Assembly: GCA_033816765.1 (NCBI GenBank)
Contig: JAVSIV010000026.1
Location: 1 to 27,524 of the forward strand
Direction: 5' to 3'
Source: Nothopassalora personata
Lineage: Eukaryota; Ascomycota; Dothideomycetes; Mycosphaerellales; Mycosphaerellaceae
DNA length: 27,524 nt
In this document: one piece after another, positions 1 to 7,877 of the stretch
Layout of the letters: the number at the start of each line of letters is the position of its first letter
Position numbering within the stretch: position 1 is the stretch's first letter
The notes under the pieces: generated by a model
The model's input: only the letters and a program-made list of their open reading frames with translations
Told to the model about the DNA's origin: nothing
Databases searched by the model: none
Program-made: the position numbers and the translations under genes

Positions 1-114
1 GGCTTCAAAATGAAGAGATACAACGATAATAAGGTATGGGAGGCTCAAGATCGATTTGCTAACTAACTGGGTAGGTCCGAATCCCCGCAGTCCCGACCCT
101 TTTGCTCACTCGAA
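1..114 (-). mobile_element. Right end of a Tc1/mariner transposon (partial, cut by window edge)
   Basis: These bases are identical to the transposase-side end of the complete element at 13316-17679 (1-114 equals 17566-17679). The 26-base terminal inverted repeat lies at 89-114 and is followed by the TA target dinucleotide at 115-116, as expected for Tc1/mariner elements. Only the leader beyond the transposase start is visible; the rest would lie upstream of the window. The strand given is that of the transposase in the full copy. The element ends 255 bases before the start codon of the secreted-protein gene at 370, so it sits in that gene's upstream region. Confidence 0.85.
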
Positions 115-254
115 TAGTTAAATTGCGCTTCATCCGCTTCCGAGTTTCATGTAGCAACTCTATTAATTCAAGCTCGTCAAGTCAGCCTCGAAGCTTTGAG
201 ATGGCGACGAAATTTTGTTGCCATGATGCGGTGCAGTGTCCTCACATGGCACGA
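1..254 (+). repeat. Direct repeat copy 1: transposon end plus host flank
   Basis: Bases 1-254 match 17566-17819 without a difference that I can see (offset 17565). The copy comprises a Tc1/mariner end (1-114), the TA site (115-116) and 138 bases of flanking sequence. Identity stops between 254 and 255. Here the sequence runs on into the promoter of the gene at 370, so this is the original, uninterrupted locus. Confidence 0.93.
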
Positions 255-369
255 GCTGCCGCCCAGAAGATGGAATATAAGAGGTGCAGCCATTCTTCCG
301 CCTTCATGTTGTCGATATCATCTCTCCGCGACCAATTTCGTCCGCAGCTGAGATCATAAGATCCATACC
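255..369 (+). promoter_or_regulatory. Probable core promoter and 5' leader of the secreted-protein gene
   Basis: A TATA-like string AATATAAG lies at 274-281, about 90 bases upstream of the ATG at 370, a normal fungal spacing. The start codon context (CATACCATGA) has A at -3, close to the Kozak consensus. The segment is absent from the second copy of the flank, which ends at 254. That second copy therefore carries upstream DNA but not the core promoter. Confidence 0.5.
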
Positions 370-1023
370 ATGAAGTTCCTCCTCACGCTCTCCCTCGGCG
401 CTCTCGCTGCAGCAACATCACTCTCACCTCCCAGGTACGGTGGCGTCGACCACGGCGGTGGTCGTGATCAGCAAGCCTGCCAGAACGCCGGCGTGATCAT
501 CGACAAATATGCATCAATCCTCCGCAACGACTCATACAACGGCAAGACGCCATACCAGCTCGCCCAACAGATCATTGCACCCAACTACCAAGACTTCAGC
601 GAGTCTGTTCGCTCGCTACTCGGTGAACCTGTACGCTGCTTCCCCAAGACGGATCGACTCGGTGCTAATCTCCTCTCGCAGCTCGACGGCACACCAGAGT
701 CCAATAACCGCACAGAGTGGATCAGCAACATCCAGCGAGCCAACACTTTCAAGCCACCGCCATACGATGGCCTCAAGACGAAGGAAATCCTTTGCGCAGG
801 CACGGTCATTATCTGGTCGTGGGAATTGACTGTCGTTGGCAGTGGGCGATACCCGGTCAGTGGCATCCAAAAGCTGTACTTAGATAGAAACGGCCAGATT
901 TACAAGTCCCTGTTCGAGTTCAACAGCATTGCTTGGGCTGTGGACACGTTCCAGATTAGCACGTACTGCCCTGGTGGAAGGCTCGCGAATGGTTCGGGCG
1001 GCCAGGGTGCCTCATCTTCATAG
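370..1023 (+). CDS. Secreted NTF2-like fold protein (putative)
   Basis: A 217-residue protein with a clear signal peptide: MKF followed by a Leu/Ala-rich core to about residue 17, with likely cleavage after ATS. The mature part has four cysteines (37, 90, 142, 200), enough for two disulfides, and N-glycosylation sequons at 53 (NDS), 113 (NRT) and 207 (NGS), followed by a Gly/Ser-rich tail. The order is an N-terminal helix region (residues 35-60), a segment 'ii.pnY.dfSeSv..l' and later strands (residues 140-180) ending in 'G.I.K..FEFNSI'. This resembles fungal extracellular NTF2-like/SnoaL-like proteins; the family call is from pattern only and no function is known. Codon use looks normal with no RIP bias, and no intron is needed. 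A transposon end lies 255 bases upstream. Whether a second copy exists beyond the right window edge cannot be seen. Confidence 0.8.
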   Translation: MKFLLTLSLGALAAATSLSPPRYGGVDHGGGRDQQACQNAGVIIDKYASILRNDSYNGKTPYQLAQQIIAPNYQDFSESVRSLLGEPVRCFPKTDRLGANLLSQLDGTPESNNRTEWISNIQRANTFKPPPYDGLKTKEILCAGTVIIWSWELTVVGSGRYPVSGIQKLYLDRNGQIYKSLFEFNSIAWAVDTFQISTYCPGGRLANGSGGQGASSS

Positions 1024-1354
1024 TTGCTGTGTGGCGTTGCGTGAGAACGTTATAGATACGGGTAGCAAAGCACAAAGCAATTGAACTCAGCGTCGTCGCC
1101 CTCGACCGTGTGAACAACATCGAAACCTGTCCGTCACGGAAAGACTAATGGTCCGATCCTTCAACCGGGGTAGCAGTGACCTCATCTCATCGAGCTCCAC
1201 CACAGCTTTACATTCTTATAGGCAAGTCACCTCGTACTCAACCTCTCCCTCATACCACCCCAATATCTCCACCACACCCACCATCAACCTGTCTTCCACC
1301 ACTCATCCCCGCATAACCCAACTCTCCCTCCACCTCACACCCGTAACAACAACC

Positions 1355-2098
1355 ATGACCACCAAAGCCATCGCCATAGTCGCGGGCGTCGGTCCTGGAA
1401 CCGGCGCAGCAGTAGCCCGGCGCTTCTCCAAATCCTACCCAGTCGTGCTTCTTGCCCGCTCCGCCGAGAACTACGAATCTCTCGCGCAAGAGATCAACAG
1501 CAATGGCGGAAAAGCCATCGGAATCAGCACCGACGTCTCCTCCGAGGAGTCCGTAAAGAACGCCTTCTCCAAAATAAGACAAGAATACGGCGATGCCCCA
1601 GCAGCGGCAGCAATCTTCAATGCCTCTGGCAACTTCGTCCGGAAAGGGATCCTGGAACAGAGTGTGGAAGAATTCCAACAGGGTCATGAAGTCTCCGTAA
1701 AAGGCGCATTTATCTTCTCGCAGAATGCACTGCCATTACTGTTGAAGCATGCAGAGGACAAGGGGGCGCAGTACCCACCAACCCTCATCTTCACCGGCGC
1801 CACCGCGTCCGTCAAAGCCAACGCTCTGATGAGCTCGTTCGCATCCTCTAAATTCGCTTTACGAGCCCTCTCCACCTCCATCGCGAAAGAGTTTGCTTCC
1901 AAGGGCGTCCACGTCGCACATGCGGTGATTGATGGAATTATTGACATTCCACGTACGAAGGAGTGGTTGAAGGACTCGCCACCGGAGGCGAAGATTGGGG
2001 CGGACGATATTGCGGAGAGTTATTGGAATTTGCATACGCAGAGTCGACGGTGTTTTACGAATGAGATTGACATTAGGCCTATGTTGGAGAAGTGGTAG
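1355..2098 (+). CDS. Short-chain dehydrogenase/reductase-like protein (left copy)
   Basis: A 247-residue Rossmann-fold protein of typical SDR length, probably cytosolic. The N-terminal dinucleotide-binding turn is A-G-V-G-P-G-T-G (residues 10-17). TDV at 59-61 fits the adenine-contacting Asp, and F-N-A-S-G at 88-92 stands in for NNAG. The serine-region strand is 140-152 (PPTLIFTGATAS). The usual catalytic YxxxK is F162-A-S-S-K166, so the general-acid Tyr is Phe; C-terminal HVAHAVIDG.ID (187-197) is typical of this SDR branch. Either the branch uses another residue or the protein is not a classical reductase. The substrate is unknown. An in-frame ATG exists at 1148, but its 69 extra residues are low complexity (Ser/Thr/Pro) and the Rossmann fold starts right after the 1355 ATG, which has A in its -3 region. 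It converges with the gene at 2217. An identical copy lies at 26652-27395. Confidence 0.9.
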   Translation: MTTKAIAIVAGVGPGTGAAVARRFSKSYPVVLLARSAENYESLAQEINSNGGKAIGISTDVSSEESVKNAFSKIRQEYGDAPAAAAIFNASGNFVRKGILEQSVEEFQQGHEVSVKGAFIFSQNALPLLLKHAEDKGAQYPPTLIFTGATASVKANALMSSFASSKFALRALSTSIAKEFASKGVHVAHAVIDGIIDIPRTKEWLKDSPPEAKIGADDIAESYWNLHTQSRRCFTNEIDIRPMLEKW

Positions 2099-2216
2099 AT
2101 GGGAGATTGAGATGGATGCTGGAAATTGGAAGGAATGCATTTCGTCAGAGCTTTGGCAGTGGGAGTATCTTTAGCATATTCCATCCAGAACAGACAGTAC
2201 CTTATCCAAAATCCTC

Positions 2217-3533
2217 TCAATACAAGAAAGTTGGAATGTCATCGATCTTGCTCCTTTGCTTCTCTTCTGCTTGTTGCTTTGCTCGCGCCGCTCTGCGTTG
2301 AGCCATGGATTTGGACGCCAAAGCTTGTCGGACAGGCGACGGACATGGCTCCCGCTTGATCTGTCTGCCTTGAGTCTGGCTAGCTAGCTCCTCTTTCGTG
2401 CGGACTTGTGACTTTAGCTCTTGCTTGATCTGCTTCTCCGGCGAGATGCCATCTTCTTTGGCTTTCTTTTCCGCTTCTCGTCGTTTTGCAAGGATGGCGG
2501 CTGTCCTTGACATCTTGATGGGTTTCGGCTGGGGTTCTGTATCGTTCTCGTTGTGAGAGGCAATCGAAAGTGGACACGGCTCGCGCACCGCTGGGGGCTT
2601 GTCATCGTTGCGGTGTGTAAAGCTTCGGGATCGCGATCTTGTTCTCGGCCTCTGACTCCTCTTCGGCTCACGCTCGGCCTGCACTGAGTTGGTGAACTGC
2701 TTGAAGACGCCGGACTTCTTGACGGGCTCAGGTGTTGTTCGCTCCTCGATGGCCTTGCCACGGTGTTTCGTAGATGCGCTCGCAGTCGGCCTTGTCTTGG
2801 GCGCCAAGACATCGAGATCGTCCTCGTCCTCATCTTCCGTCTCGACGTCTGCCTCAATTGCAGAGATGTCCGCCCTCCTGTAAACCCTCTCCGCCCCTAC
2901 CACATCCCTCGTCCTCCCGCCCGCAATTCTCGGCGTTCTCTGACTGTTACTCGCAAACCCCCTCAAGCTCTTCCTCGGCGTGCTCTGACTGGCTGTCATC
3001 AACCCAGCAAGCTGCGGATCCGCCATGTACTCTTCCTCCTCGTCATCACTATCATCCGCAGCAACAGCCTTCCTCTTCTTCGCCCTCTCCTCCGCCTCCA
3101 TCCTCAACCTCAGCGCCCTACTCCCCGCATTCCCATCAGTGCCATGCCCAATCAACTTCAAAGTATCTGTACCACGAGCTTTCGCACGACGCCTAGTTCG
3201 CTCGTATTCGTCTTGGTGCAACGGCAAAGAGAAGAGTCGAGCGGTGGTTGTGAACTCGTCCTCGACCATCATGTACCTGTCGTCCATGGTGAAGCCCTCG
3301 CGCATGTACTCGACCGTGGGAGCGACTTTCACCGACGTGGGAGGAGAGCTGGACGGTTCGCGATGGGTATCACGCGTCCTGGATCTGCGCTGCGGACTGC
3401 TGCTGCCTATCGGTTCGAGATCCGAATTGACCAGATCGCCTGGGGAGGAGGAGCGCTTGCGTTCTGACTGTGCTTTGCGTGGTGCGGCTTTTTTTGCTGA
3501 AGGCTCCGTAAGCCATGGAAGTGTTCGTGGCAT
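2217..3533 (-). CDS. Conserved-looking basic nuclear protein, function unknown (left copy)
   Basis: A 438-residue hydrophilic protein if read from the ATG at 3533 (MPRTLPWL...), whose context has A at -3. One compact, ordered-looking block lies at about residues 74-120 (EYMREGFTMDDRYMMVEDEF, then LPLHQDEYERTRRRAKAR). The rest is charged and low complexity: a basic RKR/RSRTR stretch near 25-55, an acidic DDSDDEEEE run at about 160-168, a second acidic stretch, an RS-rich basic segment and a C-terminal Lys/Arg/Glu helix-like region ending DDIPTFLY. Basic clusters suggest nuclear localisation and possibly nucleic-acid or chromatin binding; this is inference. The frame stays open upstream to an ATG at 3761, but those 76 residues are unlike the rest and probably lie in the 5' leader. 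The composition is not RIP-affected although the gene is duplicated at 25217-26533. The gene converges with the dehydrogenase; the two stop codons are 118 bases apart. Confidence 0.8.
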   Translation of the reverse strand: MPRTLPWLTEPSAKKAAPRKAQSERKRSSSPGDLVNSDLEPIGSSSPQRRSRTRDTHREPSSSPPTSVKVAPTVEYMREGFTMDDRYMMVEDEFTTTARLFSLPLHQDEYERTRRRAKARGTDTLKLIGHGTDGNAGSRALRLRMEAEERAKKRKAVAADDSDDEEEEYMADPQLAGLMTASQSTPRKSLRGFASNSQRTPRIAGGRTRDVVGAERVYRRADISAIEADVETEDEDEDDLDVLAPKTRPTASASTKHRGKAIEERTTPEPVKKSGVFKQFTNSVQAEREPKRSQRPRTRSRSRSFTHRNDDKPPAVREPCPLSIASHNENDTEPQPKPIKMSRTAAILAKRREAEKKAKEDGISPEKQIKQELKSQVRTKEELASQTQGRQIKREPCPSPVRQALASKSMAQRRAARAKQQAEEKQRSKIDDIPTFLY

Positions 3534-3848
3534 CTTTGCGGTGGTGGAACAAGTGCTGTCAGCCGGCGCAAGTAATGTCTTTGACGCGTTTCGGTCGCGT
3601 CGCTTTGATGGTGTTGGAGCTGACGAACTGCATAGCGAGAGCGAGGAGTATTCGTTATGACTGAGGCAGTGATTCTTTAGACAATGATTGAGCAAAGACG
3701 TGAATGGAATGAGGGCGACCAGCTCGAAGAGCAAGCGAATCCAAAGGCAATTCTCCGGCAATGCTCCGCAGACGGTGGCCTAGGCTTACAAAACCGGCAA
3801 TTACGCTTATTCGAAATCCTCACTCGCTGCACTCGCTCTTCCTCAACA
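3534..3848. other. Upstream region of the nuclear-protein gene, ending at the RIP border
   Basis: Normal-composition sequence with ordinary CpA/TpG content, holding the 5' leader and presumed promoter of the minus-strand gene. I see no clear TATA box. Near 3848 the composition changes abruptly to a TpA-rich, CpA-poor state that continues into the transposon block. Confidence 0.5.
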
Positions 3849-3941
3849 ATAATATTAATAATAGCAATACTACTGCGACTCGCTATTGTCGCCTACAATC
3901 GTAGCGAGTTGCGGCGGTGGCCTATTCCTCCTACTACGTAG

Positions 3942-3996
3942 GTAAGTTAGGCTCCTTAATAATAGTAGATAGTAAGTATTAAGGAGCTTACCTTAC
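3942..3996. repeat. 20-base inverted repeat (stem-loop), left copy
   Basis: Bases 3942-3961 pair with 3977-3996 with two mismatches around a 15-base loop. It sits about 90 bases inside the RIP border, and could be the end of a degraded inverted-repeat element or a chance hairpin in low-complexity DNA. The mirror copy is at 24754-24808. Confidence 0.6.
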
Positions 3997-4137
3997 TTAC
4001 TATTGTTATATTATAGCGGCGGGTATATTAACTTCTACTGCTATTACTATTTCTTTAACTCTATACTTATCAATATATATAAATCTAACTATAGACGACT
4101 TACTTAGCGATATTAGCCTTAGAATAACAATAATAAT

Positions 4138-4164
4138 AGCGATAGCGATAGCAATAGCGATAGT
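4138..4164. repeat. AGCGAT hexamer microsatellite, left copy
   Basis: About four and a half imperfect units of AGCGAT (one unit reads AGCAAT). The mirror copy is at 24586-24612. Confidence 0.7.
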
Positions 4165-4275
4165 ACACCTAATCCGCGCTTACCCTTATAAACGCGGTTA
4201 TTACTATAGCTTACGATAGCGTAAGTACGATTCCGACTCGTTAGGCGTACGTAGGTAGACTAATAAACCTATAGT

Positions 4276-4904
4276 ATGTACCGACGCCCTCGTACCGCCG
4301 GTACTAACGATTTCTACTACGTAAGCGAGTCGATATAGGCATAATAGCTAGGAGACTCGTAGAAGATAGATAAGGGTAGTATAAAGGTTACGAAGAATAA
4401 TTTACGTAAGTTTAACTAGGCTAGCCGTATTATAGAGACTAAAGAGGGTATATGTCTTATAGTAGACTTGCTATACTATATATACTAACTTATATTAATA
4501 GGTAAGCCGGCTTAGACGGACTACGATACGTATAAGAGAGCTAGTATATACTATATAGTCTTTACTACTAATGCTAATAAGACTTACGCGTATTATAAGC
4601 GTAACGTTACGCGAAGGCTCGCTATAACTCTCGTAAATTAGTTAAGGAGCCTAGCGAGTCTAGTAAGTCTAGTAATAGTTTATTTAAGGCTTTCGAGGGT
4701 GTTTTAACTACTTCTAGCGAGGCTAGCGAGGCTAGTAAGATTAGTAAGGCTAGCGAGTCTAGTACTCGCCCTACTAATAATATATCGACTTACTTAGTCG
4801 CGGCGGAGGATTGTATTTAGTAATTAGAGGGTACTATTAGCTGCTTAATTAAATTTATTAGCCGTCTACTAGGTAGCGAGTTAGTCGCTATATTTTACAC
4901 TTAA
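4276..4904 (+). pseudogene. Degraded ORF of unknown function with Ser-rich C-terminal half (left copy)
   Basis: Reading from the ATG at 4276 gives a plausible protein segment broken only by TAA/TAG codons to about 4620. It includes a well-ordered stretch resembling 'IETKEGICLIVDLLYYIY' followed by 'DTYKRASIYYIVFTTNANKTYAYYKR'. A one-frame shift near 4600-4640 joins it to a second segment rich in Ser/Glu/Ala (SSEASEASK type) ending at TAA 4902-4904. The total is not a multiple of three, which fits one frameshift or a lost intron. I do not recognise the family. The TpA-rich composition shows it has been through RIP, so it probably belonged to a repeat. It is mirrored at 23846-24474. Confidence 0.45.
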
Positions 4905-5102
4905 TAATATAATATTAAGTAGTCTACCTCCTATCTATATACTACGAGTCTATACTTCCCTCTACTTTTTCGGTCTTAGCTACCTCGTAGATAGCTTAAT
5001 AATAAGCCTATTTCTCGGTGCCTTTATACGCTAGTTAACGTTAGGTAGACTCTAAAGTAATAGCTATAAGTCTAGCTACGAGTCTAGCTATATAATTATC
5101 GA

Positions 5103-5190
5103 AGCACTAGTTACTACTATAGACTCGCTTAAGGTACTAGTTACTACTAACTCGCTTAAGGTACTAGTTACTACTATAGTCTCGCTTAAG
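5103..5190. repeat. Three-unit tandem repeat, 27-30 bases, left copy
   Basis: Units of the form CACTAGTTACTACTA plus a spacer ending CTCGCTTAAG occur three times, the middle one three bases shorter. They lie in RIP-mutated sequence without a recognisable frame. The mirror copy is at 23560-23647. Confidence 0.75.
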
Positions 5191-5301
5191 GACTCCTTCT
5201 TAATCTCTCTAATTTAACTCGTAGCTAGACTCGTACGCTCTTCCTTTACCTTCTTAACTAATACTTTACTAGCTATCGTACTTACTAGCTTATTATCTAA
5301 A

Positions 5302-5935
5302 TGTTACGGATCGATATAGCGAAGACTCCCGTCTAACTAATCGATGCCTTATAGCTTATAGAGACGGCATAAGCTAATAAAACGTAGCGCGACGCTATAA
5401 TAGCGCGACGACTATCGAGCCTACGATATATCGAGCTAGCGCAATATAGCGCGCCTACTAAGAGCTTCGAGCTAGAAGCATTCTCCTATGTATTTAGGAA
5501 CGTCGAGATGCCCTTATAGCTTCGAGGCGTTTAACTTACTATTTAATATTACTATTTAGAATATACTATAACATAACCTCTACCTTACTGCTACTTAGTC
5601 TCTACGAGATAAGATAGCTACTACTTTATTACTCTCCCTTAACTTCCTATCGGCCCGAGAATAAACCCGATTAAGCTTATCTTCTTAACTTATAATATTA
5701 TTAGGTTATACTAAACCTAATAGCTTTAAACGCCCTCTATAATAGGAGACCAATAGAGTAAACGGGGAACACCCGCCCCTAGTAAAGTAAGTAGAGCCCG
5801 ACGACCTTAGACCGCGAACGATACTATTAATGCCTTAGCTACTTATATAGGTAACAATACCCTTAAGGTTAGTAAGCCGGAATACTACTATAGCGACCGA
5901 GATAAGTTCGACACTTAGGTTTCTTAGATAGATAT
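5302..5935 (+). mobile_element. 5' fragment of an LTR retrotransposon: possible LTR and start of gag (left copy)
   Basis: TGTTACGG at 5302 looks like an LTR start. The far LTR end is unclear, possibly the ATAACA near 5570. After a leader, a plus-strand frame from about 5741 runs to 5935, broken only by TAA/TAG, and contains 'LKVSKPEYYYSDRDKFDT', the phrase shape seen near the start of the gag capsid region of fungal LTR retrotransposons. The frame is cut at about 5936, where another LTR begins, and gag does not resume. It is mirrored at 22815-23448. Confidence 0.45.
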
Positions 5936-6264
5936 TGTTAGGAACCGCTGTACGTTATCCTAACCGGGCTTGGATCTTTATAGAGATGTCTTAAACTCGT
6001 TAAGAAGGTAGTAGTCCTAAACAGTATATAGTGTATACTTAAAATAAGTTGAGCACGAGGCTCCTATCTACTTATAAAAGAGCATTGTCTATATAGTACT
6101 ATGTCTTAGCGTAACTAATTAGACTAAGTAAGCTAATTAGTCCTACTCTCCGTGCTCTGCCTAGCTCTCGTCGAGTAGCGAGGGAGCGCTCTTGTCCTAG
6201 TAGTTCCTTTAATCTCTTCGGTTAACGAGTGGCTATAGATGTCTCCACGAATTAAACCGTAATA
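5936..6264. mobile_element. RIP-mutated LTR related to the solo LTR at 11073 (left copy)
   Basis: The middle and right parts align with the LTR at 11073-11413: the shared GTTGAGCACGAGGCTCC string is followed by ATGTCTTRGCGTAACT. Where the better-preserved copy has TGATCA, this one has TAATTA, exactly the change RIP makes on both strands. It begins TGTTAGG and ends near CCGTAATA (expected CCGTAACA, again C to T). No matching 5-base target duplication is visible, so the ends are approximate and it may be one LTR of a broken element. It is mirrored at 22486-22814. Confidence 0.6.
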
Positions 6265-6341
6265 CTATCCCCCTTCTAGCCTAGCTTCGTCCCGAAGCTT
6301 ATAGGGTCCGGCATTTTCTTCGTTATTTCTATCGCGTAACG

Positions 6342-6950
6342 ATGGCCTTCCTTTTATCCATCTCTCCTAGTCCTTTATAAGCTAAATCAACTCTCCGCCG
6401 TAAACGTCTCGTTAAAGATATCGAAGAAAACGGTTACGAGATGGCTCCTTATTCTTACTGTCGTTCCTTAAAGCCTCTAGCTAATGGTAGTCGTCCCGCC
6501 TATATTGTAGGTCCGAGGTCTTCGAAGTGCTCCGAGTGTGTTAGGCACAATCGTAAATCCTACGACGTCTCTATAGCCTTCTCTTAATGGGAAAAACTCC
6601 GTTCCGTTCGTAAATAGCTCCGCCGCGACCTAGAGTCTCTAGAGGAGGAGGAAATTAAGCTTCTTCGGCGCCTTACTAAAAAGCGCATAAAGAAGGTTCG
6701 CGTACGGAAATAGCTGCGTCTCGCTAAGCGTCGTACCGATAATGCGACCGGGAAGGCCCTCGACGAACTCGAGCTAGACGACCCCCCTATCGATCTTCCT
6801 TTCTCTATCCCCTCTAGCGTGGAGGTTCCCGAACTTCCTTTCCCTTTTTATAGTATCCTAGAGATGCCCCTTTAGGACTAGAGCGTCCTATCGGATGTGC
6901 CACTAGATAACCCCCTAGGTTCTCTTCTTCCTCCCGCCCTAGCGTCTTAA
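6342..6950 (+). pseudogene. Degraded ORF with CxxC motif and charged helix, likely retroelement-associated (left copy)
   Basis: A single frame of 203 codons from ATG 6342 to TAA 6948-6950, interrupted only by TAA/TAG. Around codons 65-85 is the pattern 'SSKCSECVRHNRKSYDV', a Cys-x-x-Cys centre with basic residues. It is followed by 'WEKLRSVRK', then a Glu/Arg/Lys-rich stretch (about codons 95-150) that would form a coiled coil, then an acidic and Pro-rich tail. The combination resembles small nucleic-acid-binding ORFs often found inside RIP-affected LTR elements of Pezizomycotina; that is from memory and not certain. It follows the LTR at 5936-6264 by 77 bases, so it may be the cargo of a non-autonomous LTR element. 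It is mirrored at 21800-22408. Confidence 0.5.
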
Positions 6951-7189
6951 TCCTCGTAAGTCGCGTTATCTAGTAGTTACGCCCTAGTGTCGCTGTGTTC
7001 ACTTCTATGTCTTAGGTCATTAAATTAAGAGGCCGCTGTTTAATGCCTTGTCGTTAGGCTTGTTTCTACTAGGCAGATTTCGAGAAGAAGTTCTCGCATT
7101 CCTAGTATGCCGTTATTGCCCGATTATGCGATACCCTAAATAAATCCAGCCCTTAAGGCTAATAAAAACTTTCCTCTACTGTCTCTAAA
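6951..7189. other. RIP-mutated sequence without a recognisable gene (left copy)
   Basis: TA-rich remnant between the broken CxxC ORF and the copia 3' end. I see no coding frame longer than a few tens of codons and no repeat ends. Confidence 0.4.
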
Positions 7190-7685
7190 CAAATGAGATA
7201 TTGCTTTATAAATACTTGTGAACAAATGAAGGTCTTGCTATGTACAAATGAAAGTGTAGTTAGTCTCTAGAAGCCTCCCTTAGAGAATGTAGTTTAGTAA
7301 CTTTAGCTTTATAAGCTAATCTATAAGCTACTGTGCAGTAGGAATATACTTAACTACAATTAAGCCTTCTTTATAAACATGTCTACAAAAGTGGTTCCTT
7401 AGTCTAACATGCTTAGTTCTTCTATAGTTAATGTAATCTCTAACTAGCTTAATAGTAGACTAGTTGTCTATAAAGATCTTAAAGGCTTAAGCTTTGTAGT
7501 TAGTTATTTTCTAGGTTTTATAGAGTAGATTTCTTAACTACATTACTTCCCTACAGCATTTAGTCAAGGCCATATACTCTACTTTAGTACTTAATAGCAC
7601 TATCTCCTTCTATAGGTTAGATTTCTAGATAACAGGACATCTAGCTATTTTGACTAGGAGTCCTAAGGTGGATCTACCTATTGGA

Positions 7686-7877
7686 TGTCACCGTACCGGC
7701 GCCCATCATTCGCTTGGACCCGCGCGCACGTGCGTGGATCCCGCGCGCGCCGCTGACTAAGCCGGCCCGAGGGCTTGGCGCGTGTATATCTACCTCGCGC
7801 CCTCCGCGCCTCTCTTAGATAGACCGTCTATTCGACTTGTACCTTATCCGACCACGTGCTTGCACCTGCTTGTGACA
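7686..7877. mobile_element. GC-rich solo LTR, 192 bp, inserted in copia RNase H (left copy)
   Basis: The segment begins TGTCAC and ends GTGACA (the TG...CA rule) and is flanked on both sides by TTGGA (7681-7685 and 7878-7882), a 5-base target duplication. Removing it restores the copia reading D-P-I-G-R-S-T of the RNase H domain. It is strikingly GC-rich (CGCGCGC runs, CACGTG) and keeps many CpA/TpG dinucleotides, unlike the RIP-mutated host element. No internal domain is present, so a solo LTR is the simplest reading; a small non-autonomous element is possible. It is mirrored at 20873-21064. Confidence 0.8.

Noticed and set aside
102..359. 85-codon open frame overlapping the transposon end and upstream region of the secreted-protein gene (and its partial copy at 17667-17855)
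   Set aside because: It starts inside a transposon terminal repeat, has a low-complexity product and changes its C-terminus at the junction in the second copy. No sign of coding selection.
585..870. Minus-strand frames inside the secreted-protein gene
   Set aside because: Overlapping shadows of a well-supported CDS with signal peptide.
1148..1354. N-terminal extension of the dehydrogenase-like gene
   Set aside because: The 69 extra residues are Ser/Thr/Pro-rich leader sequence; the Rossmann fold begins immediately after the ATG at 1355.
2763..3660. Long open frames opposite the nuclear-protein gene (234, 211 and 140 codons) and their mirror copies
   Set aside because: Antisense shadows of a GC-rich, low-complexity CDS; products are Pro/Ser/Arg-rich without domains.
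3534..3761. 76-residue N-terminal extension of the nuclear-protein gene
   Set aside because: Its hydrophobic/Ser composition differs from the rest and the ATG at 3533 has a better context. Not fully excluded without transcript data.
4138..4164. Telomere-like repeat
   Set aside because: The AGCGAT hexamer is not a known fungal telomere unit (TTAGGG) and the array is too short.
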